Source: CAZBDV01 sp964490765
GTDB lineage: Bacteria; Cloacimonadota; Cloacimonadia; Cloacimonadales; JAJBBL01
Reading direction: 5' to 3'
Assembly (NCBI GenBank): GCA_964490765.1
Contig: CAZBDV010000030.1
Location: forward strand, 1-28,044
Length of the DNA stretch: 28,044 nucleotides
Positions 16,507 to 25,800 of the stretch are shown here, piece by piece. Position 1 is the stretch's first letter; the number at the start of each line of letters is the position of its first letter. The translations under genes were made by a program, and so were the position numbers. The notes beneath the pieces are model-generated. The model made no database searches. It saw only the letters and a list, made by a program, of their open reading frames with translations, and was not told where the DNA came from.

Positions 16507-16746
16507 CGTTTCCTCCACATTCACTCTCTCTGCCTGGTTCAATCTCTTTCAGACTGTAAAACCATCCGTTCAGAGCATTATTTCATTCTACTGACTCTAC
16601 TTCCGTTCTTCAACTACTGTTGCTCTTTTATTAATAAGACAACCAGGCTCAGCATTCCCCTCACAATAATTTTACTCTACCGTTTTTGTAAACAAAAAAC
16701 CATCATTACAGGTTGGGTATATCAGGCAGGCCTTTCAGGCCTATCC

Positions 16747-18111
16747 TTACTGCAATTTTCCCATATCGAAATCTTCGCCCAGATATCTGTCCCAGTCACT
16801 GGCAGTATGTTCCATATCGTCATTTCTGGAATACAAGAGGCGGAAATTACCATTACCCTGCATATCGAGGAAGAGATAGACCTGGTTCGTCTCCCGATAT
16901 CTCCAGATCTCGTATTCCTTTCTTGTCAGTTTGGTATCGATATCTGTCAGGTTAGCCTCTATTTCTGACGGCTCTCCGTTCCTGATATATATCCTTCCCT
17001 TATCGGTCTCCCATCCGTCTCTGAAGTGAGTGAAGTGTTCATTGGCGTACTGTATACGTTCTCTTACTGCATCCATAAACTCGTTAGTATCAGAATGAGG
17101 ATTAGGATTATTGAGTGTCCAGAAGCGGTCGATAAAGTGCCGTTTTGCTTCGTCACTGAAGGCATCCCAGTTTCTGAATCTCGTTGAAGGGAGGAAGTAG
17201 CGGAGCAGTCGATATTCATCCTCCAGGTTAGGGAATATTCTCACAGCCGGGAAAGCTCTTTCAGAGACCACGAAATAGTCTTCTGTTTTCTCCTCTCTAT
17301 TGGTAACCCTGTCATAGACAGAGACTTCGATGTGGTAATAGCCTAAGCTGAGTGTATCTGCCGGGATTCTGTGTATCATATCGAAGGTCGTCGTTTCACC
17401 TTTCAGGTTGTTCGTCAGGGTAGAGCTGTAATCATCGTTATATATCGTTATCTCTTCAGTGATATAGGTAGCACCATCGACAGCCGGGTAGAGATTCTGT
17501 ATCTCGTAATAGAAGAAGACCGTATCCTGCAGAGATCTCTGATAGACGTGTGTCGGATCGACATAGAACTGATAATCTCCCCGTCTGAATTTCTCGAATC
17601 CGGCACGGGATTCTTCTCTGATTATATTTCGGGAAAACTCCAGGTCAGAGATCAGACTGTTCTCCGGCAGGTTTTCCAGAACACCTTCCCATTTATAGCT
17701 ATCCTCTGTCGTCCTGTCCACAAACTCGACAAAGAGAATCAAGCCGGACTGCTCACTGGAGAGGGTCAGCTCTATTTTGTCGAGATAGTGCTGAGTTCTT
17801 GAGAGGGCATTATCTCTCGTCAGCACTCCGATATAATGCGAGAATTCGTTTATGACGCTTTTTTCACCCTCTTCATCTTCAACCCCGATCTTGACATCGA
17901 CGGTAGCGAGGAACCCCTCATCGGTCTCGACAAACCCTAACTGATAGTAGGGTATTGTATAATTGAGATGAAAGATTGTATTCCCCTCATTATCGAGAAA
18001 CCTGTTCTGCTCGAGATGCATCTCGATATTTCCGGCGCTGATCAGTAACGGCAGTCCACCGATCAGGGCAATGCAGATAACTTTAATCAATCCATTTGTT
18101 CCTGAGTTCAT
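16747..18111 (-). CDS. GWxTD-domain exported protein, second copy
   Basis: The C-terminal region contains DGWETDKGRIYIRNGEPSEI (GWETD at about 366-370), the signature of the GWxTD domain. A hydrophobic stretch after MNSGTNGLIK looks like a signal peptide, which favours the ATG at 18111 (454 residues); ATGs at 18120 and 18144 are also in frame. An AGAGGA lies 11 bases upstream of 18111. The start lies inside the 3' end of the preceding gene, an overlap of 29 bases or more, so the pair is co-translated. The N-terminal two thirds look beta-rich. GWxTD proteins are common in Bacteroidota and related phyla and their biochemical function is not established. This is a paralogue of the gene upstream. 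Confidence 0.8.
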   Translation of the reverse strand: MNSGTNGLIKVICIALIGGLPLLISAGNIEMHLEQNRFLDNEGNTIFHLNYTIPYYQLGFVETDEGFLATVDVKIGVEDEEGEKSVINEFSHYIGVLTRDNALSRTQHYLDKIELTLSSEQSGLILFVEFVDRTTEDSYKWEGVLENLPENSLISDLEFSRNIIREESRAGFEKFRRGDYQFYVDPTHVYQRSLQDTVFFYYEIQNLYPAVDGATYITEEITIYNDDYSSTLTNNLKGETTTFDMIHRIPADTLSLGYYHIEVSVYDRVTNREEKTEDYFVVSERAFPAVRIFPNLEDEYRLLRYFLPSTRFRNWDAFSDEAKRHFIDRFWTLNNPNPHSDTNEFMDAVRERIQYANEHFTHFRDGWETDKGRIYIRNGEPSEIEANLTDIDTKLTRKEYEIWRYRETNQVYLFLDMQGNGNFRLLYSRNDDMEHTASDWDRYLGEDFDMGKLQ

Positions 18112-19228
18112 ACTGTCCATATCCTCTGAAATCGTAGAATACAAATACCTTATTGAGGCTATAGTACTGCCAGGTTATGCTCGGTGGCCTTCCCAGGGGA
18201 AAGACATCCGATACGATCCTGTCCGGTTCACCGTAGGTTATGTATATTCTCCCCATATCGGTTCGCCAGCCGGGTAGATAGCCCCGTATCCGGTAGTTGT
18301 TATCAGCGTAACGGACACGCTGATAGAAAGTTTCCTGATATACGTTATCGATGGTATAGGGATCGGGATCTTTGCTTTCCCAGTATTCATCAATCCCCTC
18401 CTGCAGGCTTTCTGCCGATAACGATCTTAAATATTGATATTCATTTTCATTTATTACATATCGTAACTGTGAAAGCTGCTCCTGTGGTGTGAATTTCTGC
18501 TGGAAGAAATATGCCGGGCTGGGATAGACCGGTGCAGAGACATATTTCTTTCCCTGGTAGTAGCTCTCCAGTAAGACCTCAAAACTATCTGCATCTCTCA
18601 GTAACTCCGGGAGACGTTCTAACTCATCACTCTCTATAATCTCTCTCCTGCCTGCTCTTTCGATCACCACCCTTGTCGAATCGGGTTCGAATTCTCTCTG
18701 TTGTTCGAGTTGTAATGTATCGTAAGCACGGAGGAGATACTTTTCGTCCCGGATCACGAACCTGAACTGGCCGATCTCTGCTTCGATGAAGAGATATCCG
18801 GTATCCTTCGTAGTTTCGGGAAAGATAAAGGTTTCCCGCAACTCCTTTTTCCTGTCGGCAGCTCCGCCGGCAGTAATGGCGACGTATAACTGATATTCCC
18901 CATCTTCCAGGTCAGTTTCGAACCGGAGCGGGTAGTATTCCCTGTTGTAATCCAGAGGTTCCAGCTCTTCGAGCAGAGCGTTATCTATACTGAATTTGAT
19001 GCGGAATTGTTCCTGATAGATGATCTCTTCTTCGCTGGTATAGATAGCTACAGTAACGGAGTTGTCGAAGATCTTTACCCCGTCGGAGAGCCTGTAGAAG
19101 AAATCGCTGTAAGGTATCAGCAACAGGCTTCTGGAGCCACTTTTCATATGCTCTGTAACAAACTCCACCCCTGTCAGTGACGCCAGCGACACTATCAATA
19201 TTATGATGAACAATCCTCGAATTTTCAT
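18083..19228 (-). CDS. GWxTD-domain exported protein, first copy
   Basis: The 381-residue protein has an N-terminal hydrophobic signal segment (about 5-18) and a C-terminal GWxTD signature GWRTDMGRIYITYGEPDRI (GWRTD at 320-324). Before it, the text DEYWESKDPDPYTIDNVYQE parallels DRFWTLNNPNPHSDTNEF in the downstream gene, showing that the two are paralogues. The rest is probably beta-sandwich. The ATG at 19228 follows the dnaE stop by 8 bases, so it is likely co-transcribed with dnaE, and its end overlaps the next gene. No enzyme motif is visible and the function is unknown. It ends close after the domain, while the second copy has a longer front part. Confidence 0.8.
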   Translation of the reverse strand: MKIRGLFIIILIVSLASLTGVEFVTEHMKSGSRSLLLIPYSDFFYRLSDGVKIFDNSVTVAIYTSEEEIIYQEQFRIKFSIDNALLEELEPLDYNREYYPLRFETDLEDGEYQLYVAITAGGAADRKKELRETFIFPETTKDTGYLFIEAEIGQFRFVIRDEKYLLRAYDTLQLEQQREFEPDSTRVVIERAGRREIIESDELERLPELLRDADSFEVLLESYYQGKKYVSAPVYPSPAYFFQQKFTPQEQLSQLRYVINENEYQYLRSLSAESLQEGIDEYWESKDPDPYTIDNVYQETFYQRVRYADNNYRIRGYLPGWRTDMGRIYITYGEPDRIVSDVFPLGRPPSITWQYYSLNKVFVFYDFRGYGQYELRNKWID

Positions 19229-19236
19229 AATCTTCT

Positions 19237-22200
19237 CTAATTAAACTCATTGACCTTCACGCTGATCTTCGCCTTTTTATCGAAATACTCTCTGACCAGT
19301 CTGCTGAACCTGCTGCCCGGGAAGAAGCAGAACTTCTGAGGTGTAATCCTCAGATAGTCATATTTAGCGGTCTTGACATTAAAACTTATCTGGAAGGAGC
19401 CGGGAGACTCTTTTGCCAGGTTTTCCAGCCTCTTGATCGTCTCGTCGGTCAGCAGTTCCTGGGTAATTTCCAGCGTAATCTCTCCCTTATAGTGTTCAGG
19501 CAGCTCTTCGAAGCGTAGTATCTTTTCGGGATAGATCCGGAGTGTGCTGTTATCGAAGTTACTATTCCCGTTACGAGAGCCGTTTGTATTACCGAGTACG
19601 AGATATTTCTCCCCCTCTTTGAGATAGGGCTCAAATTTTCCCATACTTCTGGACGGGATAGCCACTTCGAATCTTCCAAACTGATCTTCCATAACCATTA
19701 TACAGGGCAGCCTGTTTCTGTTGTCCTTCCTCATTATTATCTCACTGACGATTCCGGCTATGGCCACCCTCTCCTTATTAAAAACAGACTTTCGCTCGGA
19801 ATATTTCTTTGTATTCATATTCGTGAAGTGTTCGATCTCTTCTTTGTAGTTAAAGAGCGGGTGTCCGGAGAAATAAAAGCCAAGTGCCTGCTTTTCCCGG
19901 TCCAGTTTCTCGTTGAGTGTCCATTCCGGTAACTTTGGAAGTTGCGGTTTACACCCGTTTGGGATATCTTCACCCTCATCCTGCTCCTCTTCCAGTTCTG
20001 AGAAGAGTGTCTGCTGTCCTCTCTTTCTTTCGGCACTGACACTGTTCCCGTATTCTATTGCCATATCGAGCACTGCTGCCTTCTCTGCTCTGTTACCCTC
20101 CAGCTCGTCGAGTGCACCGGCAAAGATAAGGCTTTCCAGTACTGACCGGTTACAGGAGGTGAGATCTACCCTGGAACAGAAGTCGAACAGGTCGTGATAC
20201 ACCCCATTTTTCTCCCTCTCCTCGATCAGTTTCTGTATGGCAACGTCACCCACATTCTTTATCCCTCTCAATCCGAAGAGTATCTTCTTCCCTTTCACGG
20301 TAAAATCTTTCATACAGACATTGATATTCGGTTGTATGACCTCGATCCCCATATTTCTTGCTTCTTCTAGGAAGTAGGGTATCTTGGCCGGATCCTTCTC
20401 CAGTGAGAGTATGGCAGTCATAAATTCCACGGGGAAGTGGCGTTTAAGGTAGGCAGTTCGGAAGGCAACGTCGGCATAGCAGACAGAATGGCTTTTATTG
20501 AAGGCATACTTGGCAAATTCCAGCCACTTATCCCATATCTTCTGGATAGTAGCGTCCGGCACCCCGTTCTTTCGGGCTCCATCAAAGAACTTCGTTTTCA
20601 ACTGGTTCATTACCGCCTGGTTCTTCTTACCCATCGCCTTACGGAGTGTATCGGCTTCTGCCCCGCTGAAACCACCCATCTCTCTCGAGATCTGCATCAC
20701 CTGCTCCTGATAGACGATCACCCCATAAGTCTCTTTCAAGCCTCTCTCGGTGAGCGGATGGTCATAATCGACCTCTTCTACCCCGTTTTTACGCCTGATA
20801 TAAGTATCGATATACTGCATCGGGCCAGGCCGGTAGAGTGCCACCATCGCTACGAGATCGGAGAATGTATTCGGCTTCAGATCTTTGAGATACTTCTTCA
20901 TCCCGGCAGATTCGAACTGGAACACTCCGTCGGTCTGCCCATTTGTAAAGATCTCGTATGTTTCCGGATCCTGCAGGTCTATGTTATCGGGATCTATATC
21001 TATCCCCTGCGATTCTTTGATGAGCTGCACCGTTCGCTTGATAATCGTCAGGGTCTTCAGCCCGAGGATATCCATTTTGAGCAGCTTGAGGAAAGAGAGC
21101 CATTTGCCTTCGTATTGCACGAGCACGGCCGGCGGCCCACCTTTCTGGTTACTGATAGCGAGCGGAACGTAGTTTGATAGATCGTCAGGTCCGATAACGA
21201 CTCCCGCAGCGTGTATGCCGTGCTGCCGTATCAGCCCTTCTATGACGAGGCTGTATTTGATGATCGAGGAATAGAGCGGGTTGCTGTCCATTAATTCCCG
21301 GAAATCGGGATAATCTTCCAGACAGCTCTCCAGGGTGATCTTCGGCACGTTCGGCATCATCTTCGTTATCTTGTTCGCCTCGGCAGCTGGGACCTCCAGT
21401 ACTCTGGCTACATCCTTGATCACCGATTTTGCTGCCAGGGTATTGAAGGTTATGATCTGCGAAACACTCTTCCGTCCGTATTTCTGCACGACGTATTCTA
21501 TGATCCTGTTCCGCCCTTCGGCACAGAAATCGATATCGATATCGGGCATCTCTATCCTGTCGGGATTGAGAAACCTCTCGAAGAAGAGGTTATAGAGGAG
21601 CGGGTCGATCTTCGTTATTCCGAGCAGATAGGAGACGATACTCCCGGCAGCAGAACCACGTCCCGGCCCAACCGGTATGTCATTCTTTCTGGCGGCATCT
21701 ACCAGGTCTTTCACGACGAGGAAGTAATTCTCATAGCCCATCGAGTTGATAACCTTCAGCTCGTAATCTATTCGTTCCCTGATCTCAGCAGTCAGCTCGG
21801 GATATTTCTCTTCTGCACCGGTATAACAGAGTGTTCGCAAGTATTCCGATTCACTGCTGTATTCTGCAGGAACTTCGCTCTTTGGCAGGAGGAATGACTC
21901 ATAGTTGAGCGAGAAATCGACCTGTTCGGCTATCTTCACCGTATTCTCGAACGCCTCAGGCAGTTCGGGAAAGAGAGCCCGCATCTCCTCTTCTGTTTTG
22001 AAGTAGAGCTGATCGGTCTCATAGCGCATCCTGTTCTGGTCGTTTCTCGTCTTACCGGTCTGGATACAGAGGAGTATATCGTGCGCCTCCGCATCATCCT
22101 TCTTCAGGTAATGACAGTCGTTCGTTACGACGAGCGGGGTAGCAGTTCGCTTCGCCAGATCTATCAGCTCGGGTATGACGATCTTCTCCTCTTCTATCCC

Positions 22201-22725
22201 GTGGTCCATCAGTTCGATATAGAAGCGGTCCGGAAAGGTCTCTTTATAGAACTCCACCACCTCTTCCGCCTCTTTGACGTTCTTCTCCAGGAGCAGAGTG
22301 GGTATTTCACCGTGCAGGCAGGCAGAAAGACAGATCAACCCTTCGGAATACTCCTTCAGCAGGGTCTTGCTCATCCGCGGCTTGTAATAAAACCCGTCCA
22401 GAAACGAGCGGGATGAGAGCTTGATCAGGTTCTGATAGCCCTGATTGTTCATTGCCAACAAAACTAGATGATGACGCCGTTCATTCCGGTTCTTCGCCCC
22501 TTCCAGTTCGCCGTTGATCACATACGCCTCGATACCGATTATAGGTTTAATACCCTCCTTCATCGCCGTCACGTAAAAGTCGATGGCACCCGACATCGTG
22601 CCGTGATCTGTCATCGCTACAGCCGGCATACCGTATTCTTTGGCCAACTTGATGATCTTATCCGTCCGACAGGCTCCATCCAGAGCACTATACTGTGTAT
22701 GATTATGCAGATGTACGAAACTCAT
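19237..22725 (-). CDS. dnaE: DNA polymerase III alpha subunit
   Basis: The 1162-residue replicative polymerase is complete and has no intein. The N-terminal PHP domain shows HLHNHTQYS (5-13) and TDHGTMSG (39-46). The polymerase core has GPGRGSAAGS (353-362), the catalytic aspartates in PDIDIDF (394-400) and a third at D552 in KMDILGL. The helix-hairpin-helix and beta-binding region follow, and an OB fold (about 990-1060) begins VAIAGIVSEI. It extends primers as the core of the chromosomal replicase. It is the first gene of a minus-strand run with two GWxTD genes and a TPR gene. A TTGACA-15-TATTAA pair lies upstream at 22829-22803, a weak promoter candidate. Confidence 0.97.
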   Translation of the reverse strand: MSFVHLHNHTQYSALDGACRTDKIIKLAKEYGMPAVAMTDHGTMSGAIDFYVTAMKEGIKPIIGIEAYVINGELEGAKNRNERRHHLVLLAMNNQGYQNLIKLSSRSFLDGFYYKPRMSKTLLKEYSEGLICLSACLHGEIPTLLLEKNVKEAEEVVEFYKETFPDRFYIELMDHGIEEEKIVIPELIDLAKRTATPLVVTNDCHYLKKDDAEAHDILLCIQTGKTRNDQNRMRYETDQLYFKTEEEMRALFPELPEAFENTVKIAEQVDFSLNYESFLLPKSEVPAEYSSESEYLRTLCYTGAEEKYPELTAEIRERIDYELKVINSMGYENYFLVVKDLVDAARKNDIPVGPGRGSAAGSIVSYLLGITKIDPLLYNLFFERFLNPDRIEMPDIDIDFCAEGRNRIIEYVVQKYGRKSVSQIITFNTLAAKSVIKDVARVLEVPAAEANKITKMMPNVPKITLESCLEDYPDFRELMDSNPLYSSIIKYSLVIEGLIRQHGIHAAGVVIGPDDLSNYVPLAISNQKGGPPAVLVQYEGKWLSFLKLLKMDILGLKTLTIIKRTVQLIKESQGIDIDPDNIDLQDPETYEIFTNGQTDGVFQFESAGMKKYLKDLKPNTFSDLVAMVALYRPGPMQYIDTYIRRKNGVEEVDYDHPLTERGLKETYGVIVYQEQVMQISREMGGFSGAEADTLRKAMGKKNQAVMNQLKTKFFDGARKNGVPDATIQKIWDKWLEFAKYAFNKSHSVCYADVAFRTAYLKRHFPVEFMTAILSLEKDPAKIPYFLEEARNMGIEVIQPNINVCMKDFTVKGKKILFGLRGIKNVGDVAIQKLIEEREKNGVYHDLFDFCSRVDLTSCNRSVLESLIFAGALDELEGNRAEKAAVLDMAIEYGNSVSAERKRGQQTLFSELEEEQDEGEDIPNGCKPQLPKLPEWTLNEKLDREKQALGFYFSGHPLFNYKEEIEHFTNMNTKKYSERKSVFNKERVAIAGIVSEIIMRKDNRNRLPCIMVMEDQFGRFEVAIPSRSMGKFEPYLKEGEKYLVLGNTNGSRNGNSNFDNSTLRIYPEKILRFEELPEHYKGEITLEITQELLTDETIKRLENLAKESPGSFQISFNVKTAKYDYLRITPQKFCFFPGSRFSRLVREYFDKKAKISVKVNEFN

Positions 22726-22802
22726 CTTCCTTGCCCTTCTCTTTCTGAAACTATTGAAATTACTATGAAAATTACCATTCTTTCCTGCCTCTCATTAGAC
22801 CA

Positions 22803-22829
22803 TTAATAGAACTATCTCATTCCTGTCAA
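22803..22829 (-). promoter_or_regulatory. Weak promoter candidate for dnaE operon
   Basis: On the minus strand TTGACA (22829-22824) is followed after 15 bases by TATTAA (22808-22803). The spacing is short for sigma-70 and the -10 match is partial. It would give a leader of roughly 70 bases before dnaE. Confidence 0.25.
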
Positions 22830-23082
22830 AAAGTAATCTCGTTATCTCCCCGGCTCACTATTTTCCGGGAATATAATTTCCTCTGAGTAAATGAGATAGA
22901 GCTCTTAAATTTTCTTTGGCACCCTTTATGCTAAATCGGCCAAGCGTTAAAGCTATCGGCAGTTGCCATTCAGCAACCCCTGCTTCATCTCTGGCTGGCC
23001 TCTCTGGCAGCCGGGCCCTTTTCTCACCCCTCTACTTATATTGCATCACAAAATTTCCTTGAGCGTAAGAAATTTTAGCCAT

Positions 23083-23122
23083 AAAAAAAATGATCCCCCT
23101 CCATTCTCTCTGGAAGGGGATC
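23083..23122 (-). terminator. Intrinsic terminator of the nucleotide-sugar dehydrogenase gene
   Basis: TGATCCCCCTCC (23091-23102) pairs with GGAAGGGGATCA (23111-23122) at eleven of twelve positions. On the minus strand it is followed directly by eight T (23090-23083). It lies 44 bases past the stop at 23166, a textbook rho-independent terminator. Confidence 0.9.
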
Positions 23123-23165
23123 ATAGAAAATTATAAATTTTATTGCTGCAGCCTGGTGTAGTTAT

Positions 23166-24710
23166 TTATTTCTTCATCCGTTCGATATTACCCTTTCCTA
23201 CACCTTTGACCCTGCATCCCAGCTTGAGGAATTTCTCTATCTTCGCGTCGTTCAGGAAATTGGAGCAGTCAATGACAAGCGGTTTCTTCTGCGTCATCTT
23301 CACCACATCTGCTGGATCGTGATCCCTGTATTCGCTGTGCCCGACGGCATAGATCACCACATCGGCATCTTTCAGTGTTCTCTCGAGATCGTTCAGTACC
23401 GGCACATTCTCCAGTTCCGGCCAGTATTCCACATAAGGGTCGTGTGTTTTGACAATAGCCCAGGACTCGTTCAGTATCCTGACGAGCGTCTCTGATGGTG
23501 AATGGCGCGTATCGCCCAGATCCTCCAGGTATGATACGCCGAGCACGCAGATCACGACATCCTCCAGGTTATCTATCTCCTCTTTTATCAGTTCGATGGT
23601 ATGCAGCGGCATAGTATCGTTTATATTAACCGCATTGATCGCCACGTCGAGTGAGTCATCCAGCTTGAAGATCTCGTTCATAGCCCAGTTAGCGAGTACT
23701 GGATCTTTTGTCAGGCAATATCCACCGACCCCGAGGCTGGGCCTGAGCAGGTTATCGTGCGTCCCCTTTCTCTTTCTGATCGCCTCCCTTACCTTAAAGA
23801 TATCGACTCCGACCTTCTCGGCGAATCTGGCCCATTCCAGTGTGAGGGCAATGTTAGTCGCCCTGTAGGAGTTCTCCATCACCTTGGCCATTTCCGAGGC
23901 GTTCGTATTCTCCAGTTCGGTCAGCGGATAGTTCTCTGTATCGAGCACATCGGTCAGAAACTCTCTCGCCAGCTTTCTGCTCTTCTTGTTGATCCCCGAA
24001 AATACCCGCCAGAAGTTCCTTATCGATCCCACATAGTTGGCACCCGGCATCACTCTCTCGTAGGAGTGAGCTATGAGAGGCGGATTCTTCTCCGTGTCTA
24101 TACCTCTCCTGGCAAACTCCTCCTCGATGATCGGTTTGACCACCCTTTCACAGGTGCCGGGTGGTACTGTTGTCTCCACGAGTATGAGGCATTCGGGCCT
24201 GATATGTTTTCCCAGCGTTCGCATTCCATCCCGGAAAGCCGAGAGATCACAACTCCCCCGTTCAGCCTCGCCGAATGCCGGCTTGATGGCATCGAGTTGG
24301 ATATCTACCACAACTATGTCGGCCACCTCGAAAGCATAGTTGTGCCACGTGGCTCGAAAGCTCTGTTTATCCGCAACGGTGCTCTGGAATATTTTTGGCA
24401 CCTCATCGTCCGAAGATTTTACCGGTGGTATCCCGGAGTTGATTACCGGCACCTTCCAGTAGGACCTGACCGAAGCACGCTGCTGGCCGTGCACGAAGTA
24501 TAGGGGCTTTCCATCCTTATCCTCTGCATCGGCAATCACTGCTGCCATAACACACCCCACAAAGCCCATACCCTGCACAGCTACGATCTTCCGTCCCAGC
24601 TTCCGTTGCTCTGTTGTGATCTTCTCCAGAGTTTTTCGCTCCTGTTGCGTCTCCTCTTCCGTTGGGAGTATAAACTCCCTTCCGTCCGGTGCTAAAGAAA
24701 TGTTTTTCAT
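23166..24710 (-). CDS. Nucleotide-sugar (UDP-glucose/GDP-mannose family) 6-dehydrogenase
   Basis: The 514-residue enzyme has the NAD-binding GMGFVG near residue 47-52, the VETTVPPGT motif, and the catalytic cysteine C332 in GVGGYCLTKD. These enzymes oxidise C6 of a nucleotide sugar to a uronic acid with two NAD+. The SYERVMPG motif is closer to UDP-N-acetylmannosamine/galactosamine dehydrogenases than to UDP-glucose dehydrogenase, so the substrate is likely an N-acetylated sugar, but this is inference. The protein is longer than usual (about 430), because of a 40-residue N-terminal extension and an insertion at about 60-110. The ATG at 24710 has AAGGCGG 6 bases upstream; a GTG at 24713 is also possible. 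No other sugar genes lie nearby. Confidence 0.88.
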   Translation of the reverse strand: MKNISLAPDGREFILPTEEETQQERKTLEKITTEQRKLGRKIVAVQGMGFVGCVMAAVIADAEDKDGKPLYFVHGQQRASVRSYWKVPVINSGIPPVKSSDDEVPKIFQSTVADKQSFRATWHNYAFEVADIVVVDIQLDAIKPAFGEAERGSCDLSAFRDGMRTLGKHIRPECLILVETTVPPGTCERVVKPIIEEEFARRGIDTEKNPPLIAHSYERVMPGANYVGSIRNFWRVFSGINKKSRKLAREFLTDVLDTENYPLTELENTNASEMAKVMENSYRATNIALTLEWARFAEKVGVDIFKVREAIRKRKGTHDNLLRPSLGVGGYCLTKDPVLANWAMNEIFKLDDSLDVAINAVNINDTMPLHTIELIKEEIDNLEDVVICVLGVSYLEDLGDTRHSPSETLVRILNESWAIVKTHDPYVEYWPELENVPVLNDLERTLKDADVVIYAVGHSEYRDHDPADVVKMTQKKPLVIDCSNFLNDAKIEKFLKLGCRVKGVGKGNIERMKK

Positions 24711-24774
24711 CACATACCGCCTTTATAATCTTGTTTATATAGTGGAAAAATAATCCCTGCTCCCCCCGGAAACT

Positions 24775-25737
24775 CTATGCTTCCCATGCAAAGCCATTAC
24801 CGTAATGGCCCCATTCTGCAGTATCCTCGAATATCGGCTTATCCAGCCCTAAAAACTCTATGATACCTTGCGGTGAGAGATCATATCCGCTTACCTTCTC
24901 ATCCTTCCCGTCGATTTTGGCTATCGCCATTACCGGTTCCACGACACCAATAGCGTAAGCGAGATAGACAAGTACCTCTCCGGCACCTTTATTTTTCAGA
25001 TAATCCACTGCGATCTTACGGGCCATATAGGCAGCACTTCTGTCAACCTTCGTGGCATCCTTACCGGAATAAGCACCACCACCGATCGGGATTCTCGGGC
25101 CATAATTATCTATTATCAGCTTCCTCCCCGTCAGGCCGGTATCAGCTTCGAAGCCACCAACCTCCCAGTCACCTGCCGGATTGAAATATAACCGCTTCTT
25201 CGGGAGCTCCAGCCTGTTCTCTTTCGCCCATTCCTTCGTCAGATCGGTCAGTACTTCCTTGTCGGTATTCTGGAAACTGGCTACCAGAGCTGTTATCTCC
25301 CTGTTATCACCGAGTGTGATCTGTGTCTTGCCGTCGTAGGGATAGTCTTCAAATATATGGCGGCAGAGACTCCGTGCCAGATAGAGTTCCTGCGGTATCA
25401 TTGCTTCGTTCTCGTTACAGGCGTATCCGACCATTATTCCCTGGTCTCCGGCTCCGCCGGTATCCACTCCACGTGAGATCTCGGGTGACTGCCTGACGAT
25501 ATTCGATTGTACCCCTATCTTCTGAATCACTATCCTGTTAACTATGTCCCTGACGTTGACATACGCCTGGGTTGTCACCTCTCCGGTTACGGTCACGATC
25601 CCGTGGCCACCCATAACCTCTATGGCTCCCCTCGTTTGCGGATCTTCCTTGAGCGCTGCATCTAAGATGCCATCCGATATCCTGTCACATATCTTGTCCG
25701 GGTGCATCGGAGATACACATTCTGCCGTTCTGATCAT
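24775..25737 (-). CDS. metK: Compact methionine adenosyltransferase (SAM synthetase)
   Basis: The 320-residue enzyme joins methionine and ATP to give S-adenosylmethionine. It has HPDK (12-15), GAGDQGIMVGYA (95-106), GLTGRK (201-206) and GGGAYSGKDATKVDRS (219-234) with lysines 226 and 230 expected in catalysis. It ends YGNGFAWEA. E. coli MetK is 384 residues; here the loss is spread over the region before GAGDQG, the centre and the C-terminal end, so this is a compact form rather than a truncation. The residue before HPDK is methionine where glycine is usual. The ATG is preceded by GGGAGGAA. The gene follows the repeat array on its upstream side by about 63 bases. No SAM riboswitch is recognisable. 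Confidence 0.93.
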   Translation of the reverse strand: MIRTAECVSPMHPDKICDRISDGILDAALKEDPQTRGAIEVMGGHGIVTVTGEVTTQAYVNVRDIVNRIVIQKIGVQSNIVRQSPEISRGVDTGGAGDQGIMVGYACNENEAMIPQELYLARSLCRHIFEDYPYDGKTQITLGDNREITALVASFQNTDKEVLTDLTKEWAKENRLELPKKRLYFNPAGDWEVGGFEADTGLTGRKLIIDNYGPRIPIGGGAYSGKDATKVDRSAAYMARKIAVDYLKNKGAGEVLVYLAYAIGVVEPVMAIAKIDGKDEKVSGYDLSPQGIIEFLGLDKPIFEDTAEWGHYGNGFAWEA

Positions 25738-25800
25738 AATATTCCTCCCTGACGGATTGTTAATTATCCTAAATTTTTCTATGGAGAGATATAGTCAATG

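Larger units (their letters stand above)
22726..23165. other. Intergenic region upstream of dnaE
   Basis: This 440-bp region separates dnaE from the nucleotide-sugar dehydrogenase gene, both on the minus strand. It contains a possible dnaE promoter (22803-22829), a perfect inverted repeat AAAATTTC (23050-23057) / GAAATTTT (23069-23076), and the terminator at 23083-23122. I see no gene and no tRNA. Confidence 0.6.

Noticed and set aside
16728..16742. AGGCCT-TTC-AGGCCT hairpin after the second GWxTD gene as a terminator
   Set aside because: The stem is short, the arm is itself palindromic, and no T run follows on the minus strand.
20437..21177. Long plus-strand open frame inside dnaE
   Set aside because: It is antisense to conserved polymerase motifs; the dnaE frame explains the sequence.
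19237..22725. Intein in DnaE
   Set aside because: The protein is collinear with standard DnaE at 1162 residues and the catalytic motifs are uninterrupted.
23757..24503. Long plus-strand open frame inside the dehydrogenase gene
   Set aside because: It is the shadow of a well conserved minus-strand gene.
25738..25800. SAM riboswitch or clear promoter upstream of metK
   Set aside because: Only 63 bases separate the start from the repeat array; no SAM-I-like stems are seen. A TTGACT is present, but its spacing to the GATAAT is too long.
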